In this document: in pieces, positions 1 through 9,137 of the stretch
Position numbering within the stretch: the first letter of the stretch is position 1
Layout: every line of letters begins with the position of its first letter
Assembly (NCBI RefSeq): GCF_000023445.1
Contig: NC_012881.1
Coordinates: 4,171,501 to 4,235,500 of the forward strand
DNA: 64,000 bases
Source of the DNA: Maridesulfovibrio salexigens DSM 2638
GTDB taxonomy: Bacteria > Desulfobacterota > Desulfovibrionia > Desulfovibrionales > Desulfovibrionaceae
Direction: 5' to 3'
Notes under the pieces: model-generated
The model's database searches: none
What the model was told of the DNA's origin: nothing
What the model saw: the letters and a program-made list of their open reading frames with translations, nothing else
Translations under genes and position numbers: made by a program

Positions 1-47
1 CACCTTCCATTAGATTAATATACACTAAAACCCTTGGTTTCGGCTAC

Positions 48-80
48 CCTTTGCATGCATATTATTAATTTATGCAAGGG
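48..80. repeat. imperfect inverted repeat in intergenic DNA
   Basis: The arm CCCTTTGCAT is followed about 14 bases later by ATGCAAGGG, its complement apart from one bulged T. It lies beyond the end of the F0 cluster and has no T-run on either side, so it is a poor terminator. It contains a GCATGC core that recurs in two other intergenic regions (near 9190 and 18800). I see no gene in positions 1-150. Confidence 0.3.
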
Positions 81-150
81 ATTATAGCCTTAATGCCAGT
101 AAAACCCCGATACCGGCACGAAATATGTGAAAAAATTAACAATACTTGCG

Positions 151-182
151 GAAAAAAAAGGAGGTCCGAAGACCTCCTTTAA
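151..182 (-). terminator. Rho-independent terminator of the F0 cluster
   Basis: Read on the minus strand: stem AAAGGAGGTC, a TTCG tetraloop, stem GACCTCCTTT, then a T-run. It lies just past the atpE stop and ends the leftward F0 transcription unit, so no F1 gene follows in this operon. Confidence 0.9.
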
Positions 183-202
183 ATATTTCCAAATCCTTAA
201 AA

Positions 203-550
<348 letters not shown>

Positions 551-600
551 TTATTTAACAGGTCGTTAGACCATTTCCCCAAAATTAATTTGCCTGAATC

Positions 601-1287
601 CTAGTGAGCTTCTTCCAGAGAACCTTTCAGATAAATCATGGTAAGCATGAAGAAAATGAAAGCCTGGATAACCTTTGCCAGCATGAACAGGAAGTACATG
701 GGCAGGGTGGAAACTACAGGAGCAAGCAGGAACAGAAGTACGAGAACGATTTCCTCACCGCGGATGTTACCGAACAGACGCAGAGTAAGCGAAAGCGGAC
801 GCGAGATGTGGGAAACCACTTCGATGATAAACATCAAGGGAGACAGAGCCGGAATGGGGCCCATGAAATGCTTGATGTAGTGGGCACCATGAAGTTTGAT
901 GCCGATGTAGTTGTAGTAAAGAAAAGTACATACAGCCATTGCTGCGTTAGTGTTGACGTTCGCAGTGGGAGCGTCAAATCCGGGAATAAGACCCATGAGG
1001 TTCAGTGTGAGGATGTATACAAAAAGAGTACACATGAAAGGAAATACTTTGCGTCCGCCCTCACCGACGTTACTGACGACAAAATCTTCCAATCCCCCGA
1101 TGATGATCTCAGCAAGGTTTTGCACCCCGCCGGGAACCAGACTGAGCCTTCTGGATACAATAAAACCCAGTACAAAAAGAACACTCATTCCGAACCATGT
1201 GTACCACACGTGGTTGGGGATGTGAGTTCCCAGAGCGTTGTTAAGCTCTGTCATGATCAATAATGGATGTGGTAAACCTCCAGCCAT
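601..1287 (-). CDS. atpB: F0F1 ATP synthase subunit a
   Basis: A 228-residue multi-span stator protein that forms the ion half-channels against the c ring. The essential arginine lies in SLTLRLFGNIRGEE, in the penultimate helix region, and several hydrophobic spans are visible. The start at 1287 (MAGGLPHPLL) has GGAGG about 10 bases upstream; the longer open frame to 1335 overlaps atpI and is less likely. The length is typical of compact bacterial a subunits. It lies between atpI and atpE in one leftward operon. Confidence 0.95.
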   Translation of the reverse strand: MAGGLPHPLLIMTELNNALGTHIPNHVWYTWFGMSVLFVLGFIVSRRLSLVPGGVQNLAEIIIGGLEDFVVSNVGEGGRKVFPFMCTLFVYILTLNLMGLIPGFDAPTANVNTNAAMAVCTFLYYNYIGIKLHGAHYIKHFMGPIPALSPLMFIIEVVSHISRPLSLTLRLFGNIRGEEIVLVLLFLLAPVVSTLPMYFLFMLAKVIQAFIFFMLTMIYLKGSLEEAH

Positions 1288-1292
1288 GATCC

Positions 1293-1715
1293 TTATGCCT
1301 CCTTCACTTTTTGCCGAAACCCGGCTACGCCCCAAAATATCGCATTCACAACTACCGTACTAAGACCGGCCAGAAGAGCGTATATGGAACACTGCCCCCA
1401 GACTATCAGACCGTAGATAGCCAGCCCGGATAAAATGAGCCGACCGTAGAAGCGAATCAACAAGGACACAACCGCGCCCTTGCGCATGTAAGCCAGATGC
1501 TGACCAAACTTAGCCAGCGACCAGAAGTTGAACGTAATCAGAACCGCTCCGGCTGCCAGTCCCAGTGCCCAGTGGGCAAACCCGATGGAGACTACTGCAG
1601 CAATAAGGCATGTTCCGGCAGTAAGGTACAATTGATTTCGCACCAGACTGCGTACGTCCGGATGAGTGAAGCCCCGCCTGTGGAGGAATGATTCAATCTT
1701 CTGATTTATTTTCAT
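1293..1715 (-). CDS. atpI: ATP synthase subunit I-like membrane protein
   Basis: A 140-residue protein with about four hydrophobic segments, in the position and of the size of the AtpI/ATP-synt_I family, which helps assemble the c ring. The start at 1715 (MKINQKIE) follows a purine-rich AAAGG; it overlaps the end of the upstream atpZ-like gene by 23 bases, suggesting translational coupling. The stop is only 5 bases from the atpB start. Sequence conservation in this family is weak, so the call rests on topology and context. Confidence 0.8.
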   Translation of the reverse strand: MKINQKIESFLHRRGFTHPDVRSLVRNQLYLTAGTCLIAAVVSIGFAHWALGLAAGAVLITFNFWSLAKFGQHLAYMRKGAVVSLLIRFYGRLILSGLAIYGLIVWGQCSIYALLAGLSTVVVNAIFWGVAGFRQKVKEA

Positions 1716-1962
1716 TGGTTCCAGGACCTTTCCCCTGATCCTTTTTCTGAATCCGCTGAACTTCGTCGAAAACGTTCTTGAAGCCGGCAGCGATTCCGAA
1801 ACACAAGAAAACAATTAGAAGCCAAGGCTTCGTTCCCAACCATTTATCGAGATACCACCCGATACCCAACCCGACAAAGGTGGAGGCAACCAGATGAGTT
1901 CCGATCGTAGCGGCATTGCCGAGCAGATCGAAGGTCTCTTTATTCCCTTTCAAAAAGAACAT
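1693..1962 (-). CDS. atpZ: AtpZ-like small F0 accessory protein
   Basis: An 89-residue protein with two membrane segments (about 13-35 and 45-63) joined by the short loop WYLDKWLGTKPW, then a charged lysine-rich tail. This is the layout of the AtpZ family (putative F0F1-ATPase Mg2+/Ca2+ subunit) found first in F0 operons. GGAAG precedes the start. It heads the leftward atpZ-atpI-atpB-atpE unit. Function in assembly or divalent-cation transport is family knowledge, not shown here. Confidence 0.82.
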   Translation of the reverse strand: MFFLKGNKETFDLLGNAATIGTHLVASTFVGLGIGWYLDKWLGTKPWLLIVFLCFGIAAGFKNVFDEVQRIQKKDQGKGPGTNENKSED

Positions 1963-1997
1963 GTTGCTTCCGGTCCTTTATTTTATCCGGGATGGAA

Positions 1998-2030
1998 TTT
2001 GCTGCGCAAAGCGGACTTTGCGCAAACCTT
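1998..2030 (-). promoter_or_regulatory. hairpin in the 5' leader of the F0 operon
   Basis: TGCGCAAAG (2003-2011) and CTTTGCGCA (2016-2024) form a 9-bp perfect stem with a 4-base loop, about 40 bases upstream of atpZ. There is no T-run, so it is not an obvious terminator; it could be a leader structure. The rest of the 447-base gap 1963-2409 is AT-rich and must hold the divergent promoters. I see no gene in it. Confidence 0.4.
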
Positions 2031-2409
2031 CACAAGTGAGTTTCGTCTAGCATAATCTTCAAATAAGAGTCAACGGATTCTTCATCCATAAGCTCTATTT
2101 TACTGAAAATTTATTCCAAAGATCAGCAGAGGAAACCACCTCGCAACAAAAAACACCTGAATTTCATATCGCTGAAACGATCAACGCGCAACATCAAAAT
2201 CAATTTTGAATGTCCATTCAACCTATTTTAGGCCTTTATTTTTTCTTAATATGCTAAAATAAAGCACTTTTTATATTTGTAAAAAATTTCACAATCAGCC
2301 CTTATCAAGATTTCTGCCCTTAACCGTTCTAAGTGACTTTTTTTTCATATACACGTAAGTCTTAAGAATAAAACCGGACACTGATTTAATAGAGGAAGTT
2401 TAAAAAGAT

Positions 2410-4821
2410 ATGACTAGTTATGAATTGACTCTGGATAAACTCACATCCAGACAGGAACCTTCTGAAATCAAGTATACCTCCAGCAACGAAATACCTGAAT
2501 CAAAATATGATTACGATCAGTTCCAGCCTCGGGCTCTACAGGCATTCCGCATGGCCCTTGCTATCAAAGGAACCTGCCATAACCTGTATCTTTCCGGCGA
2601 CCCCAACCTTGGAAGGAGCTACTTTGCCCGTGAATACTTCCAGCTGCGTGCAGCCAAGCAGGAAACCCCTCCGGATCAGCTGTATCTGCACAACTTTTCC
2701 CAGCAGGACCATCCCATCTCCGTCAGTCTTCCGGCCGGACGGGGTAAAGAGTTCAAAAACGCCATGTCCGAAACTGTTTCCCAGATCAAGGAACAGCTTC
2801 CTGCATGGTTTGAACGTGAGCCGCACGTAAAGGCCCTCGAACAAATTTCCCGCAGCTTTCAGGATGAACGCGAAGATCTTTTCGCTAATATGGAAGAACT
2901 GGCCAAGGAACGCGGTTTCAGTCTTGAAATAGATGATCACGGCGGCCTGACCCTGATCCCGCTGGTGGAAGGCCGTATATTAAATGACGACGAGTTCGAA
3001 CGCCTTGATCCGGAAGTGCGCAAAAGACTGCGCAATGAGGCAGATGATCTTCTGACTGAAATGACCACCATACTGCGCAGGATCAGCAAAACCGAAGAAG
3101 GTTTCCGCAAAGATGAGCGCAAACTGCATCAGGATTCCGCAACGGAATTGCTCAAGGACCTGATGGCTCCACTGCATGAGAACTTCGACGAATTTGAGAA
3201 AATCAAAGGTTATCTGGGTGAACTTGAAGATGAACTGCTTGATAATATCGAACTGTTCATGCCCAAGGAGCCACAACCAGCATCACCAATATTGGGACTG
3301 CAACTGCCTGAAGCTTCTCCTGTAGAGGATCTTTTTGCACGTTTTGAAGTCAACCTTCTGGTCGACAACAGCAAGACCAAAGGTGCCCCGGTTGTAATGG
3401 CCGACCACCCGACCCTGTTCAATCTGCTCGGTTCCATTGAAAGGGAATCGGAAATGGGTGCCCTGTACACAGACTTCACCCTTATCCGGGCAGGAGCCAT
3501 CCACAAGGCCAACCACGGTTATCTGATTGTTTACGTCGACGATATCCTGACCACTCCCTCTTCATGGGAAGGTCTTTTGCGGGCACTGCGCACCGGACAG
3601 GCCAAAATCGAAGATCCGGGTGACGGAGATCAGGTGCGCACAAAAACCATCGAGCCGGAGCCGATCCCCCTTGATCTGACCGTCATTCTGATCGGTTCTG
3701 AAGAAACATACGAAATATTACTGTATAATGACGAACGGTTCGGGAAATACTTTAAGCTCAAAGCCCATATGCAGCTCAGTGCTAAGCGCAACTCCGATAA
3801 TGTAGAACGATTTGTAAGGGTTCTGGGCAAGATCATTGGTGATTCCAAGTTACAGCCTTTTGACCGTGAATCACTGGCAAGGATTGTAGACTACTCCAGC
3901 CGTCTGGCTGAAGACCAGAAAAAGCTTTCCCTGCGCATCCCCTTGATCAAGGAAATGATGGTTGAAGCTTCCGCCCTTGCAAAACTTGACGGCAAAGAGG
4001 AGGTTGACCTTCCGGCATTGGAGGAAGCTATTTCCATGAAAGACTTCCGCTCCAATCTTTATGAAGATGAATATATGAATGAGTATGACCGTGAGGTCAT
4101 CAAGGTGGAGACTTCCGGTCAGGGAGTAGGACGGGCCAACGGTCTTTCAGTTACCCTTTTCGGTAACTATGAATTCGGCCTTCCGCACCAGATTTCCTGT
4201 ACCATCGGCGTAGGGCATGGCGGAATCCTTGACCTTGAACGCGAAGCACGCATGGGCGGACCGATCCATACCAAGGGGATGATGATCATCAAAAGCTACC
4301 TTGTAGGACTTTTCGCTCAGGATAAGCCTATCGTGCTCACAGGCTCCCTCTGTTTTGAACAGAGCTATGCCGGTATCGAAGGAGACTCTGCATCCGGTGC
4401 CGAGCTTGCGGCATTGCTGTCCGGCCTTTCCGGAGTACCCATCAAATTCGATTACGCTTTCACCGGAGCTGTCAGCCAGTCCGGGACCATTATGGCTGTC
4501 GGCGGAGTAAGCCGCAAAATCGAAGGTTTTTTTGAAGTATGCCGCCGCAGGGGACTGAACGGAAAACAGGGTGTTATCATTCCGGCGGATAATGTGCTAA
4601 ACCTCATGCTCAGAAGTGAAGTTGTTCAGGCCGTTGAAAACGGAGAATTTCACATCTATCCGGTCAAAACCATCGAGGAAGCCATCTTCATCCTCACCGG
4701 TATGGAAGCAGGAGTCCGGGGCGAAGACGGCAAATTTCCCGAAGGAACCCTTTACCGCAAAGCGGACGAAAGACTTGCGGAGCTGGCAAAACTGGCCAGC
4801 CTTGCTGAATGTAAAAAATAA
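2410..4821 (+). CDS. Lon-like AAA+ serine protease (LonB/LonC-type, AAA_32 family)
   Basis: An 803-residue ATP-dependent protease. The N-terminal half is an AAA module with a degenerate P-loop GDPNLGRS (R replacing K, common in this group) near residues 62-69 and a Walker-B-like LIVYVDD. Residues ~140-275 form a charged helical insertion. The C-terminal Lon protease domain has the catalytic dyad: S660 in GDSASGAE and K703 in GGVSRK, 43 residues apart as in classical Lon. It lacks the Lon substrate-recognition N domain. GAGG lies 14 bases before the ATG, a weak site. An unknown gene follows 18 bases downstream, probably cotranscribed. It probably degrades damaged or specific regulatory proteins; substrates are unknown. 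Confidence 0.9.
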   Translation: MTSYELTLDKLTSRQEPSEIKYTSSNEIPESKYDYDQFQPRALQAFRMALAIKGTCHNLYLSGDPNLGRSYFAREYFQLRAAKQETPPDQLYLHNFSQQDHPISVSLPAGRGKEFKNAMSETVSQIKEQLPAWFEREPHVKALEQISRSFQDEREDLFANMEELAKERGFSLEIDDHGGLTLIPLVEGRILNDDEFERLDPEVRKRLRNEADDLLTEMTTILRRISKTEEGFRKDERKLHQDSATELLKDLMAPLHENFDEFEKIKGYLGELEDELLDNIELFMPKEPQPASPILGLQLPEASPVEDLFARFEVNLLVDNSKTKGAPVVMADHPTLFNLLGSIERESEMGALYTDFTLIRAGAIHKANHGYLIVYVDDILTTPSSWEGLLRALRTGQAKIEDPGDGDQVRTKTIEPEPIPLDLTVILIGSEETYEILLYNDERFGKYFKLKAHMQLSAKRNSDNVERFVRVLGKIIGDSKLQPFDRESLARIVDYSSRLAEDQKKLSLRIPLIKEMMVEASALAKLDGKEEVDLPALEEAISMKDFRSNLYEDEYMNEYDREVIKVETSGQGVGRANGLSVTLFGNYEFGLPHQISCTIGVGHGGILDLEREARMGGPIHTKGMMIIKSYLVGLFAQDKPIVLTGSLCFEQSYAGIEGDSASGAELAALLSGLSGVPIKFDYAFTGAVSQSGTIMAVGGVSRKIEGFFEVCRRRGLNGKQGVIIPADNVLNLMLRSEVVQAVENGEFHIYPVKTIEEAIFILTGMEAGVRGEDGKFPEGTLYRKADERLAELAKLASLAECKK

Positions 4822-4839
4822 ATCCGACAGGAAAATCAT

Positions 4840-5610
4840 ATGTCCAATTCATGGATAAAATCGAAGATGCCCGAATTTGTGCGGGACACATTCAGAGACT
4901 TCTGCCTTGCGGGCAGTGCGCTGGAAGAGCAATTCGAGACATTCGACCGCGAAGGCAGCGTAAGTTTTGAAGTCCTTGATGACCTAATCGGAACCAAGAT
5001 GAACAAGGGTCTGCTCTGGCGTTTAAAAGATACAGCCCATCTGCTTTTCCGTAATGAGGAAGGAGATCCCCTTTCCGGGCGTTTTCTTGACTGGGGAATG
5101 GGCTACATTTTTCACGAAGCATTCAAACTTCGGGAAGATGCCTATCAAAATCTGAACTACGCCCCGCTTTTCTCTAACCTGCGCGGCAAAGACACCGCCC
5201 TGCCTGAATCAGTTATCGGACAGGACTTTGTTCAGGTTGTCGAACAGACCGAAGAAAGTATGGAACGAGAAATCAGCCGCATAAGATTTATTATTGCCCG
5301 CTGCCGTAAACTCTTTCCAATTTATCTGAAAAGTCATAAAGATAATGCCCTTCTGGGTAGGTTGCTTTTTTCTCAGAACCATCTCGTGCATGAAGTTTTT
5401 CGTGAAGAATACGAGATACTTGTTGATACAATTTATGAAGATGAACCTGAAATGCTATATGTTCTTGCATCACGAAGCCTACGCCTTGGGGGGTGGATGG
5501 AGAAGGCTGTAGAAGCCACAGGACTTGCATTTAAATTAAACCCAAGCAACCCTAGGGTGTTGCAAGAAAAAGAAATAGTTGATAATTGGACGAAAACAGT
5601 TAAAGTATGA
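4840..5610 (+). CDS. uncharacterised 256-residue protein downstream of Lon-like protease
   Basis: I do not recognise a family. The protein is acidic, soluble and mostly helical, with no signal peptide or membrane span. The stretch from about 215 to 245 (ASRSLRLGGWMEKAVEATGLAFKLNPSNP) reads like a single tetratricopeptide-type repeat. AGGA lies 8 bases before the ATG, and the 18-base gap from the Lon-like gene implies one operon, so a partner, adaptor or substrate role is possible but unproven. Confidence 0.75.
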   Translation: MSNSWIKSKMPEFVRDTFRDFCLAGSALEEQFETFDREGSVSFEVLDDLIGTKMNKGLLWRLKDTAHLLFRNEEGDPLSGRFLDWGMGYIFHEAFKLREDAYQNLNYAPLFSNLRGKDTALPESVIGQDFVQVVEQTEESMEREISRIRFIIARCRKLFPIYLKSHKDNALLGRLLFSQNHLVHEVFREEYEILVDTIYEDEPEMLYVLASRSLRLGGWMEKAVEATGLAFKLNPSNPRVLQEKEIVDNWTKTVKV

Positions 5611-5654
5611 CTAAGCAAGCGAACAATTCTAAATATCGCAGGAGGCCTTGAAAA

Positions 5655-6137
5655 ATGAAAAAACTGATCTTGCTCGCAATCGCATTCAGCCTGATGTTTA
5701 CATTAGGATGTGCTAAAAAGCAGGTCCAGCAGGAAGATGTTGTGGTTGTTGAGGAAACTGAAGTTGTAGTTGTTGAGGAAGAACCCGCTGCAGAAGTTGT
5801 TCCCCCGACTCCCATGGAAATCTACGAAAGTGAGTACAAAACTCTGCCCACTTCCCACGTAGTAACCAAAGGCGAATGCCTCTGGTGGATCGCTGAATAC
5901 AAACAGATTTACAACGATCCTTTCATGTGGCCGCTTATCTACAAAGCTAACAGAGACCAGATCAAGAACCCTGACCTGATTTACCCCGGTCAGTCTCTTG
6001 AAGTACCCCGCGCTGGCTACAGCCTTGACGAAGTTAAGGAAGCCCGCAAACAGGCAGGTGCTTCCTGGAAAGCCCTTGAGCCCGCTGAGAACGCAATGGT
6101 TCCCGGTGAAATGAAGGCAGCTCTCGGTTACCTGTAG
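5655..6137 (+). CDS. LysM-domain lipoprotein
   Basis: A 160-residue lipoprotein. A signal peptide ends in the lipobox LGCA with C19 as the lipidation site. Next comes a Val/Glu-rich low-complexity linker (about 27-55), then a LysM-like domain (about 68-115: SHVVTKGECLWWIAE to YPGQSLEVPR) expected to bind peptidoglycan. AGGAGG precedes the start. It has its own strong terminator. It is likely a periplasmic protein tethered to the membrane; the partner is unknown. Confidence 0.88.
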   Translation: MKKLILLAIAFSLMFTLGCAKKQVQQEDVVVVEETEVVVVEEEPAAEVVPPTPMEIYESEYKTLPTSHVVTKGECLWWIAEYKQIYNDPFMWPLIYKANRDQIKNPDLIYPGQSLEVPRAGYSLDEVKEARKQAGASWKALEPAENAMVPGEMKAALGYL

Positions 6138-6159
6138 AAATACAAGTATACGAATGCAC

Positions 6160-6199
6160 AAGCCCGGTTTCCTGAAAAGGAAACCGGGCTTTCTTTTTT
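6160..6199 (+). terminator. Rho-independent terminator after LysM lipoprotein
   Basis: AAGCCCGGTTTCC and GGAAACCGGGCTT form a 13-bp stem around a TGAAAA loop, followed by TCTTTTTT. Confidence 0.95.
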
Positions 6200-6286
6200 C
6201 CTTCCCTTGAATTTTAACTGAAATACGGGGTATAAAGAGACTAGTCCATATTCTTCAATTAAAATGATTTCAGAAGCCGGAGGCAT

Positions 6287-7435
6287 ATGAAATTTACCAA
6301 CTGGCTACGTTCGGGATTCGGCAAGCTGGTCATTGCCACCGCTTTACTCCTGCTCTTAAGCACATTCGGATTCTACTGGATAGAACTGAGCGAAGGGGAG
6401 GATGCCCGGATATCCCATGCCTTCTGGTGGGCCATAGTAACCCTGACCACAGTGGGCTACGGTGATATGGTTCCAACAACCATACCGGGAAGAATCCTCG
6501 GCGGACTGGTTATGATCTCCGGCATCGGGCTGGTGACATCACTCACCGGTAATATGGCTTCCATGCTGGTGGAGCAGAAAGCCAAAAAACGCAAGGGGCT
6601 GTTATCAGTGAAAGCCAGCGACCATGTAATAATACTCGGCTGGAATGACTATGCCTTTGGTCTGATCGAGTCCCTTAATGAACAGATCTCTCCCAAAAAA
6701 CTGCACTTGGTCATTGTCAGCGATCTTGAAAGCCAGATCAGGGATGAAATCGCCTTTAAACTGGATATGGGCGAACAGCTTAATTTTGTACACGGCAATA
6801 TTAGTCAGGCCAATGTAATATCCAGAGCCAATCCGGGCGAGGCCCGCAATGTATATGTGCTCTGCCAGAATGGAATGGACAACAAGGAATCCGACCAGCA
6901 GGCAATATACGCGGTTCTTGCTCTGCGGACTCTGGCACCAAAGGTTCCGGTTTACGCTGAAATTGCCCGTCATGAAAACAAAGAGCATCTGCTCCGCGCC
7001 GGAGCCAATGAGATCCTTGTTCGCGGTGAAATTTCCGGGCGAATGATGGGAATGATGGGTGCAAGCCCTTCCATGTGGTCGTTCTTCCGTAACCTGCTGG
7101 GCATCGGGGAATCTGGAATGCTTCAGTTTCGCCCCTGCAATGCCGAGGAGCGGCAGATGAACTGGGGAGAACTCAGCATCAAAGTCAGAAACAGCAGCGG
7201 ATGCCTGCCGGTGGCGGCCTGCAAACTGGGCAAAAACCTCACCCTTCAGGATGTGCTTGATGAAGGTTCCGCACTGGATCAGTTCATCATGGAATTGTTT
7301 AAAACCTCCGGTCAGGATACCTCGCTGGGCATGCAGGGGCCGAAAGTCCAGATGAATCCTCCGGACGATGAACTCATGGAAGATTATGACGCACTGCTGG
7401 TCATAGGTGCTCCGGGAGGGCCGGAACATGGCTGA
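6287..7435 (+). CDS. two-TM potassium channel with cytosolic TrkA-N/RCK domain
   Basis: A 382-residue inner-membrane channel. TM1 is about 14-33 and TM2 about 63-85, with the K+ selectivity filter TVGYGD at 55-60. A TrkA-N/RCK-type Rossmann domain follows (from about 108, HVIILGWNDYAFGLIESL) and a less conserved C-terminal region. The architecture is MthK-like, gated by a cytosolic ligand or nucleotide. GGAGG lies just upstream of the ATG. The last 8 bases overlap the start of a separate cyclic-nucleotide-binding protein, so the two are translationally coupled. Confidence 0.92.
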   Translation: MKFTNWLRSGFGKLVIATALLLLLSTFGFYWIELSEGEDARISHAFWWAIVTLTTVGYGDMVPTTIPGRILGGLVMISGIGLVTSLTGNMASMLVEQKAKKRKGLLSVKASDHVIILGWNDYAFGLIESLNEQISPKKLHLVIVSDLESQIRDEIAFKLDMGEQLNFVHGNISQANVISRANPGEARNVYVLCQNGMDNKESDQQAIYAVLALRTLAPKVPVYAEIARHENKEHLLRAGANEILVRGEISGRMMGMMGASPSMWSFFRNLLGIGESGMLQFRPCNAEERQMNWGELSIKVRNSSGCLPVAACKLGKNLTLQDVLDEGSALDQFIMELFKTSGQDTSLGMQGPKVQMNPPDDELMEDYDALLVIGAPGGPEHG

Positions 7436-7943
7436 TTACTGGACGGCTATCCCACTTTTCCAAAATCTCGAGCAGGAAGAACTCCAACAGGTTAAATCTA
7501 TTTTTGCCAATATTGCGGTGCGCTCCGGCACGGAAATCATCTCCGAGGGAGAGGAAGGGGATGAAATGTTTATCCTTGTGGACGGAAAAGTCCGCATTAC
7601 CAAGGCCATGCTCATGAAAGGCATGTCCTTACCTTTAAGTGAGATTAAAAACACCTGTAAGGTACTGGCCAACCTTGATGACAGCAGCTATCCCATGTTC
7701 GGCGAGATAGCTCTCATTGACCGCGACCACCGCTCAGCAACAGTCACAGTGGTTGAAGATTCCGAGTTTCTAGTTACTGACCGCTTGAAATTTTTCGACT
7801 TTGTGGAAAAGCACCCGCAAACAGGCTCCAAATTACTCATGACTATCGGTAAGCGACTAACTGCAACAGTGCGCCGAAACAATAATGAACTGGTCAAACT
7901 GACTACCGCACTGGCGCTGGCTCTCTCCCGAAGCACTAAATAA
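7428..7943 (+). CDS. cyclic nucleotide-binding domain protein, coupled to K+ channel
   Basis: A 171-residue soluble protein that is almost entirely one cNMP-binding fold: IISEGEEGDEMFILVDGKVRI (about 35-55) is the front half, and YPMFGEIALIDRDHRSATV (about 85-103) is the phosphate-binding cassette, with G-E and R in the expected places. No HTH or catalytic domain is present. The ATG at 7428 lies inside the end of the channel gene with GGGAGG upstream. In animal and bacterial CNG channels this domain is fused to the channel; here it is a separate polypeptide, probably a detachable ligand sensor. Confidence 0.88.
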   Translation: MADYWTAIPLFQNLEQEELQQVKSIFANIAVRSGTEIISEGEEGDEMFILVDGKVRITKAMLMKGMSLPLSEIKNTCKVLANLDDSSYPMFGEIALIDRDHRSATVTVVEDSEFLVTDRLKFFDFVEKHPQTGSKLLMTIGKRLTATVRRNNNELVKLTTALALALSRSTK

Positions 7944-8012
7944 CGAACAAGCCGGAAAGAACACTGAATATATACCCCCAGCAATCTCCTCCCGGCTGTG
8001 AACACTATCAAA

Positions 8013-8294
8013 CTAGTCTCGTATACGATGTAATTCCACTTTGACCCTGTTGTTTGCATTGGGGCATTCCCAGACTTGAACATCAGGATCATCGCCAAAA
8101 GGGAAAGTTCCGCCCAACTGCAAAGTTGTCACCCACCCTGCAATATTTTTATAAAACAGGCCGCAAAAATCACCGCACTTATGGGTGCTGAGTTCAAATT
8201 CATCACCGGCCTTCATCCCGATTGTACAGTTCCCTTTGGTCTCAACAACTTTTGCTACAACCTTACTGCCGATAGCTGGAAATTTTACAGGCAT
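8013..8294 (-). CDS. TIGR04076-type small protein
   Basis: A 93-residue protein with the layout KGNCTIGMKAGDEFELS ... CGLFYKNI ... LQLGGTFPF ... DPDVQVWECPN, which I recognise as the uncharacterised TIGR04076 family. Four cysteines are spread over the chain. AGGAG precedes the start by about 7 bases. It is monocistronic. No function is assigned in the family. Confidence 0.75.
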   Translation of the reverse strand: MPVKFPAIGSKVVAKVVETKGNCTIGMKAGDEFELSTHKCGDFCGLFYKNIAGWVTTLQLGGTFPFGDDPDVQVWECPNANNRVKVELHRIRD

Positions 8295-8390
8295 TAATCT
8301 GCTCCTTAATTATTGGGTTCATGATGATTGCATAAGCACTGCCCAACTATCTAAGGAAGCAAACGAGTAAATTCTGTAGCCAAGACTACA

Positions 8391-9086
8391 TTAACAATTT
8401 TTAAGCGTAATAATCTTATTGGTGCAGCATATTCTGCCCTTGGAGATCAATGCCTGCATAGCTTTAGTGATACTGACCCGGTGCGCTCCAACCAGAAAAG
8501 CCAGTTCTTCGTGAGTTAATTTGAACGGGAAAGTGTACTCATCACCAATCCGGCAACCATGTTCCTTGGAAATACTGGAAAGGACACTGTAGAGCCTGTC
8601 TTCAAGGTTGACCTCCGCAATACTTCCAATCCTGTTGGAGAGTGCCGAAATCTTATTGCTCATGGACTTTATCACACTAAGTCCAATGTCCGGTTTTTTC
8701 CGGACAAGCGACTGGAAATCACTCAAATTAAAGCCGCAGGTAACTGTGTCATCTATTGCCATGGCACTTACAGGATAGGCTTCAACACCGGAAAAGATAT
8801 CTTCACCAAGCACATCGCCATACCTACGAAAATCAAGGGTCACTTCTGTACCGTCTTCACTGACCTTGCTGAGTTTGATACTTCCCGATCTAATAAGAAA
8901 CAATTCATCAGCCTTTCCGCCTTGGTTAAAGATAAGCTGTCCGGCAGGTATCTCCCTTCTGATGCCTATGGTCTGCAAATCTTGCAGCTGGCTCTCACAG
9001 AAATGATCAAATATCCAAAAATCCTTTAAGCATTTGCCTGTCCCGGCTGAATCCGCAGCTGCACATTGATCACATACACATCTCAT
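8391..9086 (-). CDS. Crp/Fnr-family transcription regulator with N-terminal cysteine cluster
   Basis: A 231-residue regulator: a cNMP-binding-like sensor domain (about 25-140) and a C-terminal winged helix with LTHEELAFLVGAHRVSITKA (about 190-210) as the DNA-reading HTH. The N-terminus carries C3, C5, C8 and C19, and C30 follows, recalling FNR's cluster-binding arm though the spacing differs. This suggests redox, NO or O2 sensing rather than cAMP. AGGGA precedes the ATG by about 7 bases. A TGTGA/TCACA dyad lies 37 bases upstream, compatible with autoregulation. Confidence 0.87.
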   Translation of the reverse strand: MRCVCDQCAAADSAGTGKCLKDFWIFDHFCESQLQDLQTIGIRREIPAGQLIFNQGGKADELFLIRSGSIKLSKVSEDGTEVTLDFRRYGDVLGEDIFSGVEAYPVSAMAIDDTVTCGFNLSDFQSLVRKKPDIGLSVIKSMSNKISALSNRIGSIAEVNLEDRLYSVLSSISKEHGCRIGDEYTFPFKLTHEELAFLVGAHRVSITKAMQALISKGRICCTNKIITLKNC

Positions 9087-9122
9087 ATAGTAGTCCCTAT
9101 CTTTGTTTGAAACATTTGTTCA

Positions 9123-9137
9123 TGTGAATTTGTCACA
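9123..9137. promoter_or_regulatory. Crp/HcpR-like operator candidate
   Basis: TGTGA, 5 bases, TCACA: perfect half-sites of the Crp/HcpR type, with a 5- rather than 6-base spacer. It is placed upstream of the Crp/Fnr-type gene (start 9086), a sensible place for autoregulation. The odd spacing makes it tentative. Confidence 0.4.

Noticed and set aside
48-80. Terminator at the left edge
   Set aside because: The stem has a bulge and no T-run in either direction.
604-1263. Open frame opposite atpB
   Set aside because: Shadow of atpB; Ser/His/Asp-rich composition typical of the reverse complement of membrane-protein codons.
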